From the NCBI GenBank assembly GCA_002410065.1, contig DHQB01000006.1, positions 164,016 through 228,015 on the forward strand: a stretch of DNA of 64,000 nucleotides, given 5' to 3'. Position 1 is the first letter of the stretch. Each line of letters begins with the position of its first letter. Below are positions 23,017 to 32,677 of this stretch, in pieces. A model generated the notes under the pieces. That model made no database searches. It was given only the letters and a program-made list of their open reading frames with translations, and was not told the origin of the DNA. The position numbers and the translations under genes are program-made. Source of the DNA: Bacteroidales bacterium UBA5349 (lineage in GTDB: Bacteria; Bacteroidota; Bacteroidia; Bacteroidales; Tenuifilaceae).

Positions 23017-25062
23017 CTATTGATTTTTCAAATCGGTTTTAATAAGTATCTCCATCGCGGCTTTGTGCGAACGAACTTTCTTATTTAATCTTTTAAGTTC
23101 TGGGGTAATACTATTGCTCAAAACTTCTAATCCCAAAAAATTAGAGTCTTTCCATGTATAATATAGTTTTTCCTTTACGTACAATGCACCGTCTTTCGAA
23201 AACCCGAAATTATGGTTGTTTTGCCCATAAAAGAAAGTGGTATCGCTATCGGCGGTTAAAAGGTTATTGCCACTTCGTATGTATTTTGCTTGGGATAATG
23301 CCAAAGGGATTATACTCGTAAACATATCCTTATGTGAACCAAATCTAGTTGTATCTACCGTGTATTTTGGCTTGTACTTTTGAGGAACATATATAATCAG
23401 GGGTACCTGATAATTTTTATAGAGCTCTTCATTCGGAAAGTTAAAGAGGTTTGGCCTTGCATGGTCCCCTGTAATAACTACAATTGTATTTTCGCCAAAA
23501 TCTGAAGATTTAATTCTTTTCAAAAAGTTTCCTAAATAATGGTTGGCATATTGGAATGTAACTAACTGTTTTTCTGCAATTAAAGGATCTGTAATTAATC
23601 GTTCTTCAAAGTCTTTATCCATACTCAACGGATAGGGTTTATACGACAAGGGAACCCCATAGGGTGTATGGTTGGTTGTTGTCATTATGAATATAAATTT
23701 TTGTTGATTGGGGTTTTCCTTTAGCTGATTAATTGCCCTATCAAACACAAACTCATCATACAATCCCCATTCGCTTTTAGTGGCACCACTTATTGATTTT
23801 TGAATTGCTTTTTCGCCTTCAACAATCTCAAAGTACTGTTTATATAAATAGTTCTCTAAGTTTCGCCAGGACAGCCTTGCGCCAGTAAAAAAGGATGTTT
23901 GGTAGCCTTTGTTTTTAAATGTTAATGCCACACTGCTCGATAAACCCTTTTCTCTGTATGTTGATTGTGAAATAGGATGAAGTGGACTGCTCAATAAAAT
24001 TTCTTCAAGTGAGTTAATTGTGGTATTGCTTGAGGATACAAAGTTTTTAAAAACATAGCACTCCGGTAAAATATCTTCAAGTTCACCCAAAAGGTTCAAT
24101 GTTTCCGAATGATACTCCATTAAATATTGGCTCATGCTCTCCATCATAACAAATACAACATTTGGAGGATTATTCTCTAGAAAATCATTGAATGGAGTTA
24201 CATCTACCAATTCATTAGTTCCCAAATGGTTATTATTTATTTCGGATATACTGCCAAATCCACTTCTCTGTATAGTCTCTTCAAGGTTTGTGTTGATGTT
24301 TTGCTTCTTTAATTCGGCAATTGCATTTTGAATGCAAAAAAAGCTATTAAGCCCTATTTTATTGATAAACAAATTGTCGGATACTCCTGTATTTTGCATT
24401 CTTAGTGGAAAAGTTCCCCATGAATTACGCAATCCAGTAAAAAACAGTACCATACTTGTAAAAACAATGAGAATCGATATTACTAATAGTTTAAATTTCC
24501 CTTGATTCTTAACAAGATTGATTTCCGTTTTACCAATTCTTTTTATTATAAACCTTGCAATAAGAGAATAGATTATAAGAAGGAGGACTATTTTGATTAA
24601 TGGGTAATCTGTCCACATAGATTTTAGTACAGCATTGGTATCGTCTTTAAATAAATCAAAAACCAAAATATTAAAGTGATCTGCAAAAAACGAGAAATAA
24701 TAAAAATCTGCAACTACGCCAATTACAATAATTATAGTGATTATTACCCCGTACCACAGTAGAAACTTATTAAAAACCTTTTTGTATAACAGAATGCTCT
24801 TTCCTTTAACAATGAAAAAACCAAGGGATAAAGCAAACGGAAGGATTAAGAAATAGGATATCGACATGGTATCTGTCCTAAACCCCATTATGAATGCCTT
24901 AAATATTTCAGAAATATGCTCGCTAAATTCCAGTTCCTTACCAAAAGCGAATAAAAACACTATTCTGGCCATGAGAAATATGGCTAACCAAAAAAAATAA
25001 ACCTTAACAATACTCCAAAAGGCTGAGATATAGGAATTAATTTTTTCTTGCATTTTTTTCAA
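23017..25062 (-). CDS. LTA synthase-family membrane sulfatase/phosphotransferase
   Basis: The 681-aa protein has five N-terminal membrane helices (to about residue 220) and a C-terminal periplasmic alkaline-phosphatase-fold domain of the LtaS/OpgB/EptA type. Seen motifs: VVFVMMESMSQYLM (metal-binding Glu), SSNTTINSL (candidate Thr nucleophile), MTTTNHTPYGVP, and ITGDHARP (metal-binding Asp-His). In Gram-negatives such enzymes transfer phosphoglycerol or phosphoethanolamine to glycans or lipids. The substrate is not predictable here. The neighbouring genes do not suggest a pathway. Confidence 0.85.
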   Translation of the reverse strand: MKKMQEKINSYISAFWSIVKVYFFWLAIFLMARIVFLFAFGKELEFSEHISEIFKAFIMGFRTDTMSISYFLILPFALSLGFFIVKGKSILLYKKVFNKFLLWYGVIITIIIVIGVVADFYYFSFFADHFNILVFDLFKDDTNAVLKSMWTDYPLIKIVLLLIIYSLIARFIIKRIGKTEINLVKNQGKFKLLVISILIVFTSMVLFFTGLRNSWGTFPLRMQNTGVSDNLFINKIGLNSFFCIQNAIAELKKQNINTNLEETIQRSGFGSISEINNNHLGTNELVDVTPFNDFLENNPPNVVFVMMESMSQYLMEYHSETLNLLGELEDILPECYVFKNFVSSSNTTINSLEEILLSSPLHPISQSTYREKGLSSSVALTFKNKGYQTSFFTGARLSWRNLENYLYKQYFEIVEGEKAIQKSISGATKSEWGLYDEFVFDRAINQLKENPNQQKFIFIMTTTNHTPYGVPLSYKPYPLSMDKDFEERLITDPLIAEKQLVTFQYANHYLGNFLKRIKSSDFGENTIVVITGDHARPNLFNFPNEELYKNYQVPLIIYVPQKYKPKYTVDTTRFGSHKDMFTSIIPLALSQAKYIRSGNNLLTADSDTTFFYGQNNHNFGFSKDGALYVKEKLYYTWKDSNFLGLEVLSNSITPELKRLNKKVRSHKAAMEILIKTDLKNQ

Positions 25063-25408
25063 TTTCTATTAGTAGAAAATCTAATAATACATCTTTATCG
25101 TTCGTAACTATCCTTAATTAAAAAGTGGGAATTAAATCGAAAAAAATCAATTTCCACCATAAAACTATTGCTTTTTTCTCGAATTACAATTCAATTAATT
25201 TGCGGGGTAAATAAGATGCGGTTTTACTCATCCTTTTCTATGTGCTATTCAAAAACGGAAAATATTTGAGCAAAGGTGGTATGGATTTTGCTTGCATTAT
25301 GTAATGTAAGAATCATAAAACCCTAATCCAAAGTTTTTCTTCCGCATAGAGAAACAATAAGCTGAGAATTAATCAGTATAGATTATTAATCAACTAAAAC
25401 TTTTACTT
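25063..25408. other. Gene-free divergent intergenic region
   Basis: It is an AT-rich spacer between the divergent sulfatase and T9SS propeller genes. It must hold both promoters, but I do not see a convincing TAnnTTTG element, hairpin or small ORF. Confidence 0.5.
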
Positions 25409-26899
25409 ATGAAAAAAAAATTTACTTTACTATTTGTTTACTTGCTGTTACCCTTTTTAACATTACAAGCACAAAATTGGACACAGATAGGAGCTGATAT
25501 TAATGGTGCTACTGGCGATTGGCTAGGTAAATCGGTAAGTCTGAGCTCCGACGGCACGGTGATGGCAATAGGGGCACCTTCAGGCAAAAACCACGCTGGC
25601 TATGTGCGTGTCTATCAAAACCTAAGCGGAGCATGGACACAAGTGGGGTCCGATATTGATGGTGAAACTGCCTGGGATCAGTCAGGCCACTCGGTAAGCC
25701 TTAGTTCCGATGGTACGATAGTGGCCATTGGGGCACCTTGTAGATATGAAAATATGATCGATGCTGGTTATGTGCGTATCTACCAAAACCTAAGCGGAAC
25801 ATGGACGCAGGTGGGGGCTGATATTCATGGTAAAACTGGTGGTGACGAGGCAGGCTTCTCAGTAAGCCTTAGTTCCGACGGTATGGTGGTGGCCATTGGG
25901 GCCCCTCGTAGAGCTGGAACAGACGAAGAACCCGCTTCTGTTTGCATTTACCAAAATCAGGGTGGTACATGGACACAGGTGGGTGCAGATATTAATGGTA
26001 AAGATGCTAATGACGAGATAGGCTACTCGGTAAGCTTAAGCTCTAACGGAGCAGTGGTAGCTATTGGAACGCCATTTAATAGGGTATACAATGAAGATAA
26101 TATAGGCTATGTAAGTATCTACCAAAACCAGGATGGTACATGGACTCAGATGGGTGCAGATATTTATGGTGAAATTGGTTCAGGTGTATCAGTTAGTCTA
26201 AACTCTGATGGCACGGTAGTGGCTATTGGTTCACCTTTTGACTCTGGAAACGGCACTAATTTTGGTAGTGTACGCATCTTCCAATACCAAGATTTAAGCG
26301 AAACTTGGGTACAGGTGGGTGCCATTGATGGGGAATCTACCTATGAAAATTTTGGCGGGTCAGTTAGTTTAAGTTCCGACGGTAAAGCGGTGGCCGTTGG
26401 GGCAAGGGGTACTAATAATAATAGAGGCCATGTAGGCATCTTCCAAAACGAGGGCGATAATTGGACTCAAATAGGAGCAGATATTGACGGAGAGGCTGAA
26501 GATGACGCTTCGGGCACCTCGGTTAGCTTAAACTCCAACGGCACGGTGGTGGCAATTGGGGCACCAATAAATGGTGGAATTAGCGTTCAGGCAGGTCATG
26601 TAAGGGTTTTTCAACTATCAACTACCGATGTCACTAGTATACCAACCAAGACTATCTCAATTTATCCAAACCCAACCAGCGGATTAATAAACCTTGAGTT
26701 TACTGGTGCTTCAACTTCGCTCAACGCCAGCAGTATCCAAAAGTTAACCCTTTACGATATAACAGGCAAGCAGTTGGTAGAGAAATTAGAAGTAAATCAG
26801 CATGAAACCATTGACTTGTCAGGGTTCACAAACGGAATTTACATCCTCAGAATAGAGGCAGATTGCGAAGTGTTTACAACAAGAATAGTGAAAGAATAA
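25409..26899 (+). CDS. Secreted beta-propeller repeat protein with T9SS sorting domain
   Basis: The 496-aa protein has a signal peptide (cleaved after TLQAQ), then about seven repeats of 55 residues. Each repeat contains WTQ(I/V)GADIxGE, SVSLSSDGTVVAIGAP and GYVRIYQNLSG, the pattern of FG-GAP-like seven-bladed propellers. The last 75 residues form a type A T9SS sorting domain (ISIYPNPTSGLINLEF ... LTLYDITGKQLVEK ... GIYILRIE), so it is exported through the type IX system and attached to the surface or released. The ligand is unknown. It is closed by a strong terminator. Confidence 0.85.
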   Translation: MKKKFTLLFVYLLLPFLTLQAQNWTQIGADINGATGDWLGKSVSLSSDGTVMAIGAPSGKNHAGYVRVYQNLSGAWTQVGSDIDGETAWDQSGHSVSLSSDGTIVAIGAPCRYENMIDAGYVRIYQNLSGTWTQVGADIHGKTGGDEAGFSVSLSSDGMVVAIGAPRRAGTDEEPASVCIYQNQGGTWTQVGADINGKDANDEIGYSVSLSSNGAVVAIGTPFNRVYNEDNIGYVSIYQNQDGTWTQMGADIYGEIGSGVSVSLNSDGTVVAIGSPFDSGNGTNFGSVRIFQYQDLSETWVQVGAIDGESTYENFGGSVSLSSDGKAVAVGARGTNNNRGHVGIFQNEGDNWTQIGADIDGEAEDDASGTSVSLNSNGTVVAIGAPINGGISVQAGHVRVFQLSTTDVTSIPTKTISIYPNPTSGLINLEFTGASTSLNASSIQKLTLYDITGKQLVEKLEVNQHETIDLSGFTNGIYILRIEADCEVFTTRIVKE

Positions 26900-26967
26900 C
26901 CAATTTTTCATTTACATTGCCCAACTTTTAATTTTAGTTTACTACCAACCTAACTTTATTACAACTC

Positions 26968-27003
26968 ATCCCGATGATTCAACAGCTCATCGGGATTTTT
27001 TTT
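26968..27003 (+). terminator. Terminator after the T9SS propeller gene
   Basis: A perfect 10-bp stem (ATCCCGATGA with TCATCGGGAT) around a 9-nt loop is followed by a T8 tract, a textbook Rho-independent terminator. Confidence 0.92.
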
Positions 27004-27058
27004 TATTAGGAAGTTGGTTGCTACAACTTTGTTCTCAATAATTATAAAACAGGGAACA

Positions 27059-29194
27059 ATGAGATATATTTTAGTTGCAATATTAACAATCATAACTGTA
27101 AGCTCAAATGCACAAGTTATTGTTAAAGGGAAAGTTACTGACAAAAGCGGAAGCCCTTTAATTGGGGCCAACATTATTGTAAAAGGAACCTACGATGGAA
27201 CTGCTACAGATTCCATAGGTAATTATTCTCTAAAAATAACATCGGATAACCCCGTGTTAATTGCCACATACATGGGATATATCAACCAAGAGATTCAGGT
27301 AATACCTACAAATGGATTAGCCGAAATTAATTTTAAACTAAAGGAAAGTGCAAATCAACTTGAGGGTGTAGTAATAGCTGCAGGTATATTCGAAACAGCG
27401 GATAGAAAAAGGGGTGTAACCCTTCAGCCCTTGGATATTGTAACAACCCCAGCCGCTGCAGGCGATATTTACGGTGCACTAACTACCCTACCCGGTACAG
27501 CCACAGTTGGCGAGGATGGACGCTTGTTTGTTCGTGGAGGCGATGGCTACGAGAGCAAGACTTTTATTGATGGTTTACTGTCGAAAAAGCCCTATAACTC
27601 AAGCGTTCCCGATTTACCAGGGCGTGGCCGATTCTCCCCTTTTCTTTTTAGCGGAACAACATTCAGCACGGGTGGTTATTCTGCCGAGTATGGTCAGGCA
27701 TTATCATCGGTACTAATACTAAACTCCTATGGTTTAGCCAAGGAAACTCAAACAGATATTTCGCTTTTGACGGTTGGAGGTGGCGTTACGCAAACAATTA
27801 AGTCCGGAAATTCTTCCCTATCTGCTGGTGTTGAGTACAATAATCTTGAACCTTACTACAGGCTAACCTCACAGCGCTTTGAGATGAATAAATATCCCGA
27901 ATCGGTTGGGTTAACCTTGGTTGCACGACAAAAAATAGGCGAAGAGGGAATGCTGAAACTATTCAACACCTATTCCGGAACAGAGGTGGGATTGAAATAC
28001 CCTGACTTGTCAACTCAAGGCTCCATGTCGAATATCGCGCTTAAAAATCAGAATAACTATACTAACCTAACGTACTCCGATAAACTTGCCAAAGGATGGA
28101 CTCTGAAAGGCGGCTTGGCCTTTACTTACGACAAGAATAATCTCGACCTACAATCGTTCCTTGTTGATGAGTCGAACAAAAACCTTCAGGCAAAAATCAC
28201 TTTAAAAAAGAAATTTAGTGAAAACGCTTCTTTTCTATTTGGAGCCGAGGAGACCTTAAATAGTTACAATCAGGATTATACTGAAACAACCACCACGTTT
28301 AGCCATAATGCCAGTTTTGATGATTTTAACTCGGCTATTTACGCCGAGGGCGATTACCGTCCAGCTAGCAAAATAGCATTAAGAGTAGGGTTTAGGGGCG
28401 AACATAGCAGTCTCTTGAGTGCCTCTAATATTGGAGCAAGACTTTCGGCAGCGGTAAAAATTACTAACTCTTCTCAGCTATCGCTTGCCTACGGAAATTT
28501 TTGTCAAACACCCGAGGAAGATTTGCTACGTTTTACTCACAATTTAGGGTTTGAAAGAGCAGACCATTACATCGCTAATTTTCAGTGGGAAAAAAGTAAC
28601 AGAATATTCCGAATTGAAGCCTACAAAAAAGACTACAACAACTTAGTAACCTATAATCCCAATGAATTATGGAATGGCGAATATTATAAAAACTCAGGGA
28701 AAGGACACTCACAAGGCGTTGATGTTTTTTACCGCGATAGGGAAACATTTAAACTGCTTGAGTTTTGGGTTTCATACTCATATGTTGATTCTAAGCGCCA
28801 ATACCGCTACTATCCCGAAATGGTCACACCATCATTTGCACCAACGCATTCAGCAAGTTTTGTGGCAAAACAGTGGGTTCAAAGCATAACAACTCAATTT
28901 GGATTATCAAGCACATTCGCAACAGGTCGCCCTTACGACAATCCCAATAGCGCTAAATTTATGGATGGTCGCGCTCCCTTTTATCACGATATTAGCATAA
29001 ACTGTAGCCATTTAAGGACAATATTCGGTAAATCAGCCATTATCTACGCTTCCGTTAATAACCTATTAGGGCGTGATAATATATACGGCTACCGCTACTA
29101 CAATCAGCTTAACACCGAAGGTATTTACGAAGCCTTTCCCTTAAAAAGTGAGAGCAAGAGGTTTTACCTTTTAGGAATATTTATAACGCTGTAG
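27059..29194 (+). CDS. TonB-dependent receptor-like outer-membrane protein with CarboxypepD domain
   Basis: A 711-aa protein from ATG 27059 (MRYILVAILTIITVSSNAQ, signal peptide); an in-frame TTG at 27014 would add a non-signal extension. After the signal comes a CarboxypepD_reg-like domain (VKGKVTDKSGSPLIGANIIVKGTYDGT), a plug (RKRGVTLQPLDIVTTPAAAGDIYGAL ... GRLFVRGGDGYESKTFIDG) and a barrel ending in a hydrophobic strand (FYLLGIFITL). No clear TonB box is seen. It is followed by a TPR protein and a LytS/LytTR pair in the same direction, suggesting uptake tied to a signalling unit. Confidence 0.88.
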   Translation: MRYILVAILTIITVSSNAQVIVKGKVTDKSGSPLIGANIIVKGTYDGTATDSIGNYSLKITSDNPVLIATYMGYINQEIQVIPTNGLAEINFKLKESANQLEGVVIAAGIFETADRKRGVTLQPLDIVTTPAAAGDIYGALTTLPGTATVGEDGRLFVRGGDGYESKTFIDGLLSKKPYNSSVPDLPGRGRFSPFLFSGTTFSTGGYSAEYGQALSSVLILNSYGLAKETQTDISLLTVGGGVTQTIKSGNSSLSAGVEYNNLEPYYRLTSQRFEMNKYPESVGLTLVARQKIGEEGMLKLFNTYSGTEVGLKYPDLSTQGSMSNIALKNQNNYTNLTYSDKLAKGWTLKGGLAFTYDKNNLDLQSFLVDESNKNLQAKITLKKKFSENASFLFGAEETLNSYNQDYTETTTTFSHNASFDDFNSAIYAEGDYRPASKIALRVGFRGEHSSLLSASNIGARLSAAVKITNSSQLSLAYGNFCQTPEEDLLRFTHNLGFERADHYIANFQWEKSNRIFRIEAYKKDYNNLVTYNPNELWNGEYYKNSGKGHSQGVDVFYRDRETFKLLEFWVSYSYVDSKRQYRYYPEMVTPSFAPTHSASFVAKQWVQSITTQFGLSSTFATGRPYDNPNSAKFMDGRAPFYHDISINCSHLRTIFGKSAIIYASVNNLLGRDNIYGYRYYNQLNTEGIYEAFPLKSESKRFYLLGIFITL

Positions 29195-29279
29195 GCTGAA
29201 AAACGTGGCCTTAACACATAAACTATCAATAAATTATTAATCATAAATACAAACAACTCACTAACTAAAAACTAAAACA

Positions 29280-29927
29280 ATGAAAACAATAATCGTAACA
29301 ACAATCTTCCTAATGGTATTAGGAATTGGAATGGCTCAACAGCCCAATTTTGAAGACGCTATGAAGGAAACAATTACAATGTACGATAGCGCAAAAGCAA
29401 TAACCGATTTACAAGCAGCAGCCAGTAGATTTGAAAGAATTGCCACTACCGAATCATCGCGTTGGGAGCCTTTGTACTACCACGCATTTGCCTACATTAA
29501 CCTTAGTTTTAGCGAGAAGGATGGAGATAAGAAAGATGCTTTAATGGATATTGCCCAAAAAAGCATAGACAAAGCACTCGAAAATAAGGGCGATAAATCA
29601 GAGTTATACACTTTGCAGGGCTTTCTTTATCAGGGTAGAATTCAGGCAAATACAATGCGCGGTATGACTTACTCACAAAAAGCATCGGATATACTGGAAA
29701 AAGCGATAAAGGAGAATCCTGAAAATCCTAGAGCCCTATTACTTATAGGTCAAAATATTTATTACACTCCAGCAATGTTTGGTGGGGGAAGCAAAAAGGC
29801 TTTGCCTAAATTTCAGGAGGCAAAAGTGCTATTTGATCGCGAAATGGGCAAAACGGGAATTTATCCTAAATGGGGAGCAAAATCGAATCAACAGATGCTA
29901 GACAACTGCTTAAAAGAAAATAGTTAA
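29280..29927 (+). CDS. Periplasmic TPR-like protein
   Basis: The 215-aa protein has a signal peptide (MKTIIVTTIFLMVLGIGMAQ) and a helical body with tetratricopeptide-like pairs (ASRFERIATTESSRWEPLYYHAFAYINL; ASDILEKAIKENPENPRALLLIGQNI). It lies 85 nt after the TonB receptor and 115 nt before the LytS kinase. It may be a periplasmic partner of either. The function is unknown. Confidence 0.7.
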   Translation: MKTIIVTTIFLMVLGIGMAQQPNFEDAMKETITMYDSAKAITDLQAAASRFERIATTESSRWEPLYYHAFAYINLSFSEKDGDKKDALMDIAQKSIDKALENKGDKSELYTLQGFLYQGRIQANTMRGMTYSQKASDILEKAIKENPENPRALLLIGQNIYYTPAMFGGGSKKALPKFQEAKVLFDREMGKTGIYPKWGAKSNQQMLDNCLKENS

Positions 29928-30042
29928 CTTTAAACAGTTTTGCTGATTGATGGGGAAACGTGCATCAATGGCCTTAAGGGTTTGAAATCCTTAGGGGGAT
30001 ATAAATAAAGAGAGTTTTTTAAAAAAACGTAAATGCAAAATT

Positions 30043-31083
30043 ATGAATTTCAAAAAATTTCGAAAATCCTTTTCCCGTCAATTAATGTATATTGCTATAG
30101 GGTTTATTATTAGCGGAATAATTACATATGCATTTGCTGGGAAATACCTTTTCACCAATTTCAATACTACATATAAAAACCTGCTTTATGGGTTTTGCAT
30201 AGGAATCACACTATGGAAGGGCAATCAGTTTATGGCCTGGATAAGTTCTAAATATTTTCCTTGGCCACAAAACCCCATACTAACACTCTTTGTAAGTTCT
30301 GTTTCTTCGCTTGCTTTTACAGTGATAGACATCTTTGCGGTAAATTACTTTTACATGAAATTTGTTTTCAATGTTAATATACTCGACAATCTTAGTCGAT
30401 GGATACCGCAAATGGTAATTATCCTGTTAATATCGGTACTAATTACCCTAAGTTTTTACCTTGCCTTCTTCTTTAAATGGTGGAGAATTGCCGCTGTAAA
30501 CGAAGAGAAACTAAAACAGGAAGCCATTCAACTCCGCTACGATGCCCTTAAAAGTCAGGTTAACCCTCACTTTTTATTCAATAGCTTAAGTGTATTAAGT
30601 TCATTGGTTGAAACCGATACCGCAAAGGCCAAGCTATTCATTCAACAATTTTCCGATATCTATCGCTATGTACTCGACCAAAAGGATAAGGAACTGGTAG
30701 CCCTGGATGAGGAGATAAAGTTTGCACAATCTTTTATCAACCTACATCAAATACGCCATGGCGAGAGTTTGAAAATAACCCTTGATATTAAAGACCTTTC
30801 GGGCTATATTGTTCCTCTATCACTGCAAACATTTTTAGAGAATTGCTTTAAGCACAATATAATTTCGGAAGAAAACCCACTATTTATAAAACTGTGGCGT
30901 GATGGTAATTATGTAATTATTCAAAACAGCGTACAGAAAAAAAGAGCCATACAAGACTCTACCGGAATAGGGCTTGAAACCATTCGTAAACGATACGAGT
31001 ACCTATCGCAACTTCCAATGGAGGTTGTTGAGGATGATAAACATTTTACGGTTAAAATCCCCATAGTTAAATCTATATCATAG
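30043..31083 (+). CDS. LytS-type sensor histidine kinase
   Basis: The 346-aa protein has four membrane helices in the first 150 residues and a His_kinase domain: LKSQVNPHFLFNSLSVL with phospho-acceptor H176, then a C-terminal HATPase (VPLSLQTFLENCFKHNI, TGIGLETIRKRYEYL). It has no periplasmic domain of note, as is usual in this family. The stop TAG overlaps the GTG start of the response regulator by 1 nt, so the two are translationally coupled. Confidence 0.93.
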   Translation: MNFKKFRKSFSRQLMYIAIGFIISGIITYAFAGKYLFTNFNTTYKNLLYGFCIGITLWKGNQFMAWISSKYFPWPQNPILTLFVSSVSSLAFTVIDIFAVNYFYMKFVFNVNILDNLSRWIPQMVIILLISVLITLSFYLAFFFKWWRIAAVNEEKLKQEAIQLRYDALKSQVNPHFLFNSLSVLSSLVETDTAKAKLFIQQFSDIYRYVLDQKDKELVALDEEIKFAQSFINLHQIRHGESLKITLDIKDLSGYIVPLSLQTFLENCFKHNIISEENPLFIKLWRDGNYVIIQNSVQKKRAIQDSTGIGLETIRKRYEYLSQLPMEVVEDDKHFTVKIPIVKSIS

Positions 31084-31838
31084 TGAAGTACTTAATAATT
31101 GAAGATGAGAAACTGACAGCGGATAGGCTTGCCAAAATGGTGAAAACTATTAAGCAAGACTATACTTTACTTGCCACCCTTAACTCTGTTTCCTCTGCAG
31201 TTAATTGGTTAAGTAAGAACCTTCATCCACAGCTTGCATTCTTTGATATTCAGCTTGGGGATGGTATTAGCTTCGAGATTTTTGAACAGGCTAAAATCGA
31301 TTTTCCCGTTATTTTCACCACTGCCTATAATGAGTATGCACTTAAAGCATTCAAAGTAAATAGTATCGATTATTTGCTTAAACCAGTGAACGAAAAAGAG
31401 TTAGAAGCAGCAATTGAAAAATTTGAGAATACCCGAAGTGCTCCGAGTTCAATTGATCCCTCACAAATTGCAACGCTAATCAGCCAGCTTAGTAGCAACC
31501 ATAAAACACGATTTTTAGTAAAGGTAGGCGAGCATCTTAAAATGATTAATTGTAGCAATATTGCCTTTTTTCACAGCATGGAAAAAGCAACATTTATCTG
31601 CAATACCGAGGGACGCGATTACGCAATAGACCATACACTCGACCAAATTGAGTTGATGGTAAATCCTTCGGAATTTTATAGGGTAAACCGTAGCTGTATT
31701 ATCGGAATAAATTCCATTCGCGATATTGTGGCCTACTCCAGCAGTCGCCTTAAAATAGTTCCAATCGTAAAAACAGATGAGGATATAATTGTGAGTCGTG
31801 AGCGTGTATCGAGTTTTAAGGAATGGCTGGAGCGGTAA
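31083..31838 (+). CDS. LytTR-family response regulator
   Basis: The 251-aa protein starts at GTG 31083, overlapping the kinase stop. The receiver has acidic residues in IIEDEKLTADR, phospho-acceptor D55 (AFFDIQLGDG) and K near 103 (DYLLKPVNEKEL). The C-terminal domain (about 150-251, with ATFICNTEGRDYAID and FYRVNRSCIIGINSI) is a LytTR DNA-binding fold. LytTR regulators bind paired direct repeats; the sites are not located here. Confidence 0.93.
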   Translation: MKYLIIEDEKLTADRLAKMVKTIKQDYTLLATLNSVSSAVNWLSKNLHPQLAFFDIQLGDGISFEIFEQAKIDFPVIFTTAYNEYALKAFKVNSIDYLLKPVNEKELEAAIEKFENTRSAPSSIDPSQIATLISQLSSNHKTRFLVKVGEHLKMINCSNIAFFHSMEKATFICNTEGRDYAIDHTLDQIELMVNPSEFYRVNRSCIIGINSIRDIVAYSSSRLKIVPIVKTDEDIIVSRERVSSFKEWLER

Positions 31839-31877
31839 ACAAGAGCCCCAAGCATTAATTCAATAACCTTACTGCTT

Positions 31878-32558
31878 GTGAAATATTTTACTAAATCAAT
31901 GCACCAAAATACTGATTATATAATGCAACTTATAAAAAGCAAACAGCCCACATTATTTGATGCAGCCCAACAAAAAGGAGTTTCGGGAGCAAACCAGTTA
32001 CACAAACCAGTTATCAAAATTGAACGGATGTCCCCTGATGAATTTGGAAATGGTGGTAAGAACCTTTCAATTAGCTATAGTTTTGGCGAAAGTCCTTTTG
32101 GTAAAGTGATAATTGCATCTACCCAAAAAGGGGTTTGCTATTTAGCGTTTATAAACGATGACGAAAAAGCATTTAATGACCTAAAAAGTAGATTTCCGAA
32201 TGCTCACTACAATTGTATAACTGATGAGGTTCAGCAAAATGCATTACTAATATTTCAACCCAATTTAAGCGCTAAGCCGATAAACTTGCATTTAAACGGT
32301 ACCCCATTTCAGTTAAAGGTTTGGGAAACCCTACTAAAAATACCATTGGGTAACCTAACCACATATGGTGAAATTGCAAAGGAGATAGGGAAACCCAGCG
32401 CATCAAGAGCCGTAGGAACTGCTATTGGAAGAAATCCCATAGCATTTATAGTACCCTGCCACAGGGTTATCCAAGCATCGGGAAATATTGGGGGCTATAT
32501 GTGGGGGAGTAATCGTAAGTCAGCAATAATTGATTGGGAAGCCGATGCAATAAATTGA
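31878..32558 (+). CDS. Methylated-DNA--protein-cysteine methyltransferase with vestigial AraC domain
   Basis: The 226-aa protein contains the Ogt/MGMT core: ribonuclease-like N-domain (FGESPFGKVIIASTQKGVCYL), then FQLKVWETLLKIPLGNLTTYGEIA and the active-site PCHRV (C194) with the Arg finger region SASRAVGTA. It repairs O6-alkylguanine by irreversible methyl transfer. The first 75 residues (TLFDAAQQKGVSGANQLH, then IERMSPDEFGNGGKNLSISYSF) correspond to the end of an AraC DNA-binding domain as in Ada-like fusions, but the first helix-turn-helix is absent. The start is GTG 31878; an ATG at 31899 is possible. Confidence 0.9.
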   Translation: MKYFTKSMHQNTDYIMQLIKSKQPTLFDAAQQKGVSGANQLHKPVIKIERMSPDEFGNGGKNLSISYSFGESPFGKVIIASTQKGVCYLAFINDDEKAFNDLKSRFPNAHYNCITDEVQQNALLIFQPNLSAKPINLHLNGTPFQLKVWETLLKIPLGNLTTYGEIAKEIGKPSASRAVGTAIGRNPIAFIVPCHRVIQASGNIGGYMWGSNRKSAIIDWEADAIN

Positions 32559-32580
32559 CAAAAGGGTGTAAAGAATAAAA

Positions 32581-32611
32581 ATGCCATGGGCTAGCAATCC
32601 ATGGCATTTTT
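32581..32611 (+). terminator. Terminator after the MGMT gene
   Basis: ATGCCATGG (32581-32589) pairs perfectly with CCATGGCAT (32599-32607) and is followed by a T-rich run. Confidence 0.88.
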
Positions 32612-32677
32612 ATTTATATTTGTTCGTTAAATGAACTATTAGTAACACGAATAGTATTTTAATTAAAAAAATTGAAA

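Noticed and set aside
26959..27058. TTG start at 27014 for the TonB receptor
   Set aside because: It gives a 15-residue extension before a perfect signal peptide and starts close to the terminator of the previous gene; ATG 27059 is better.
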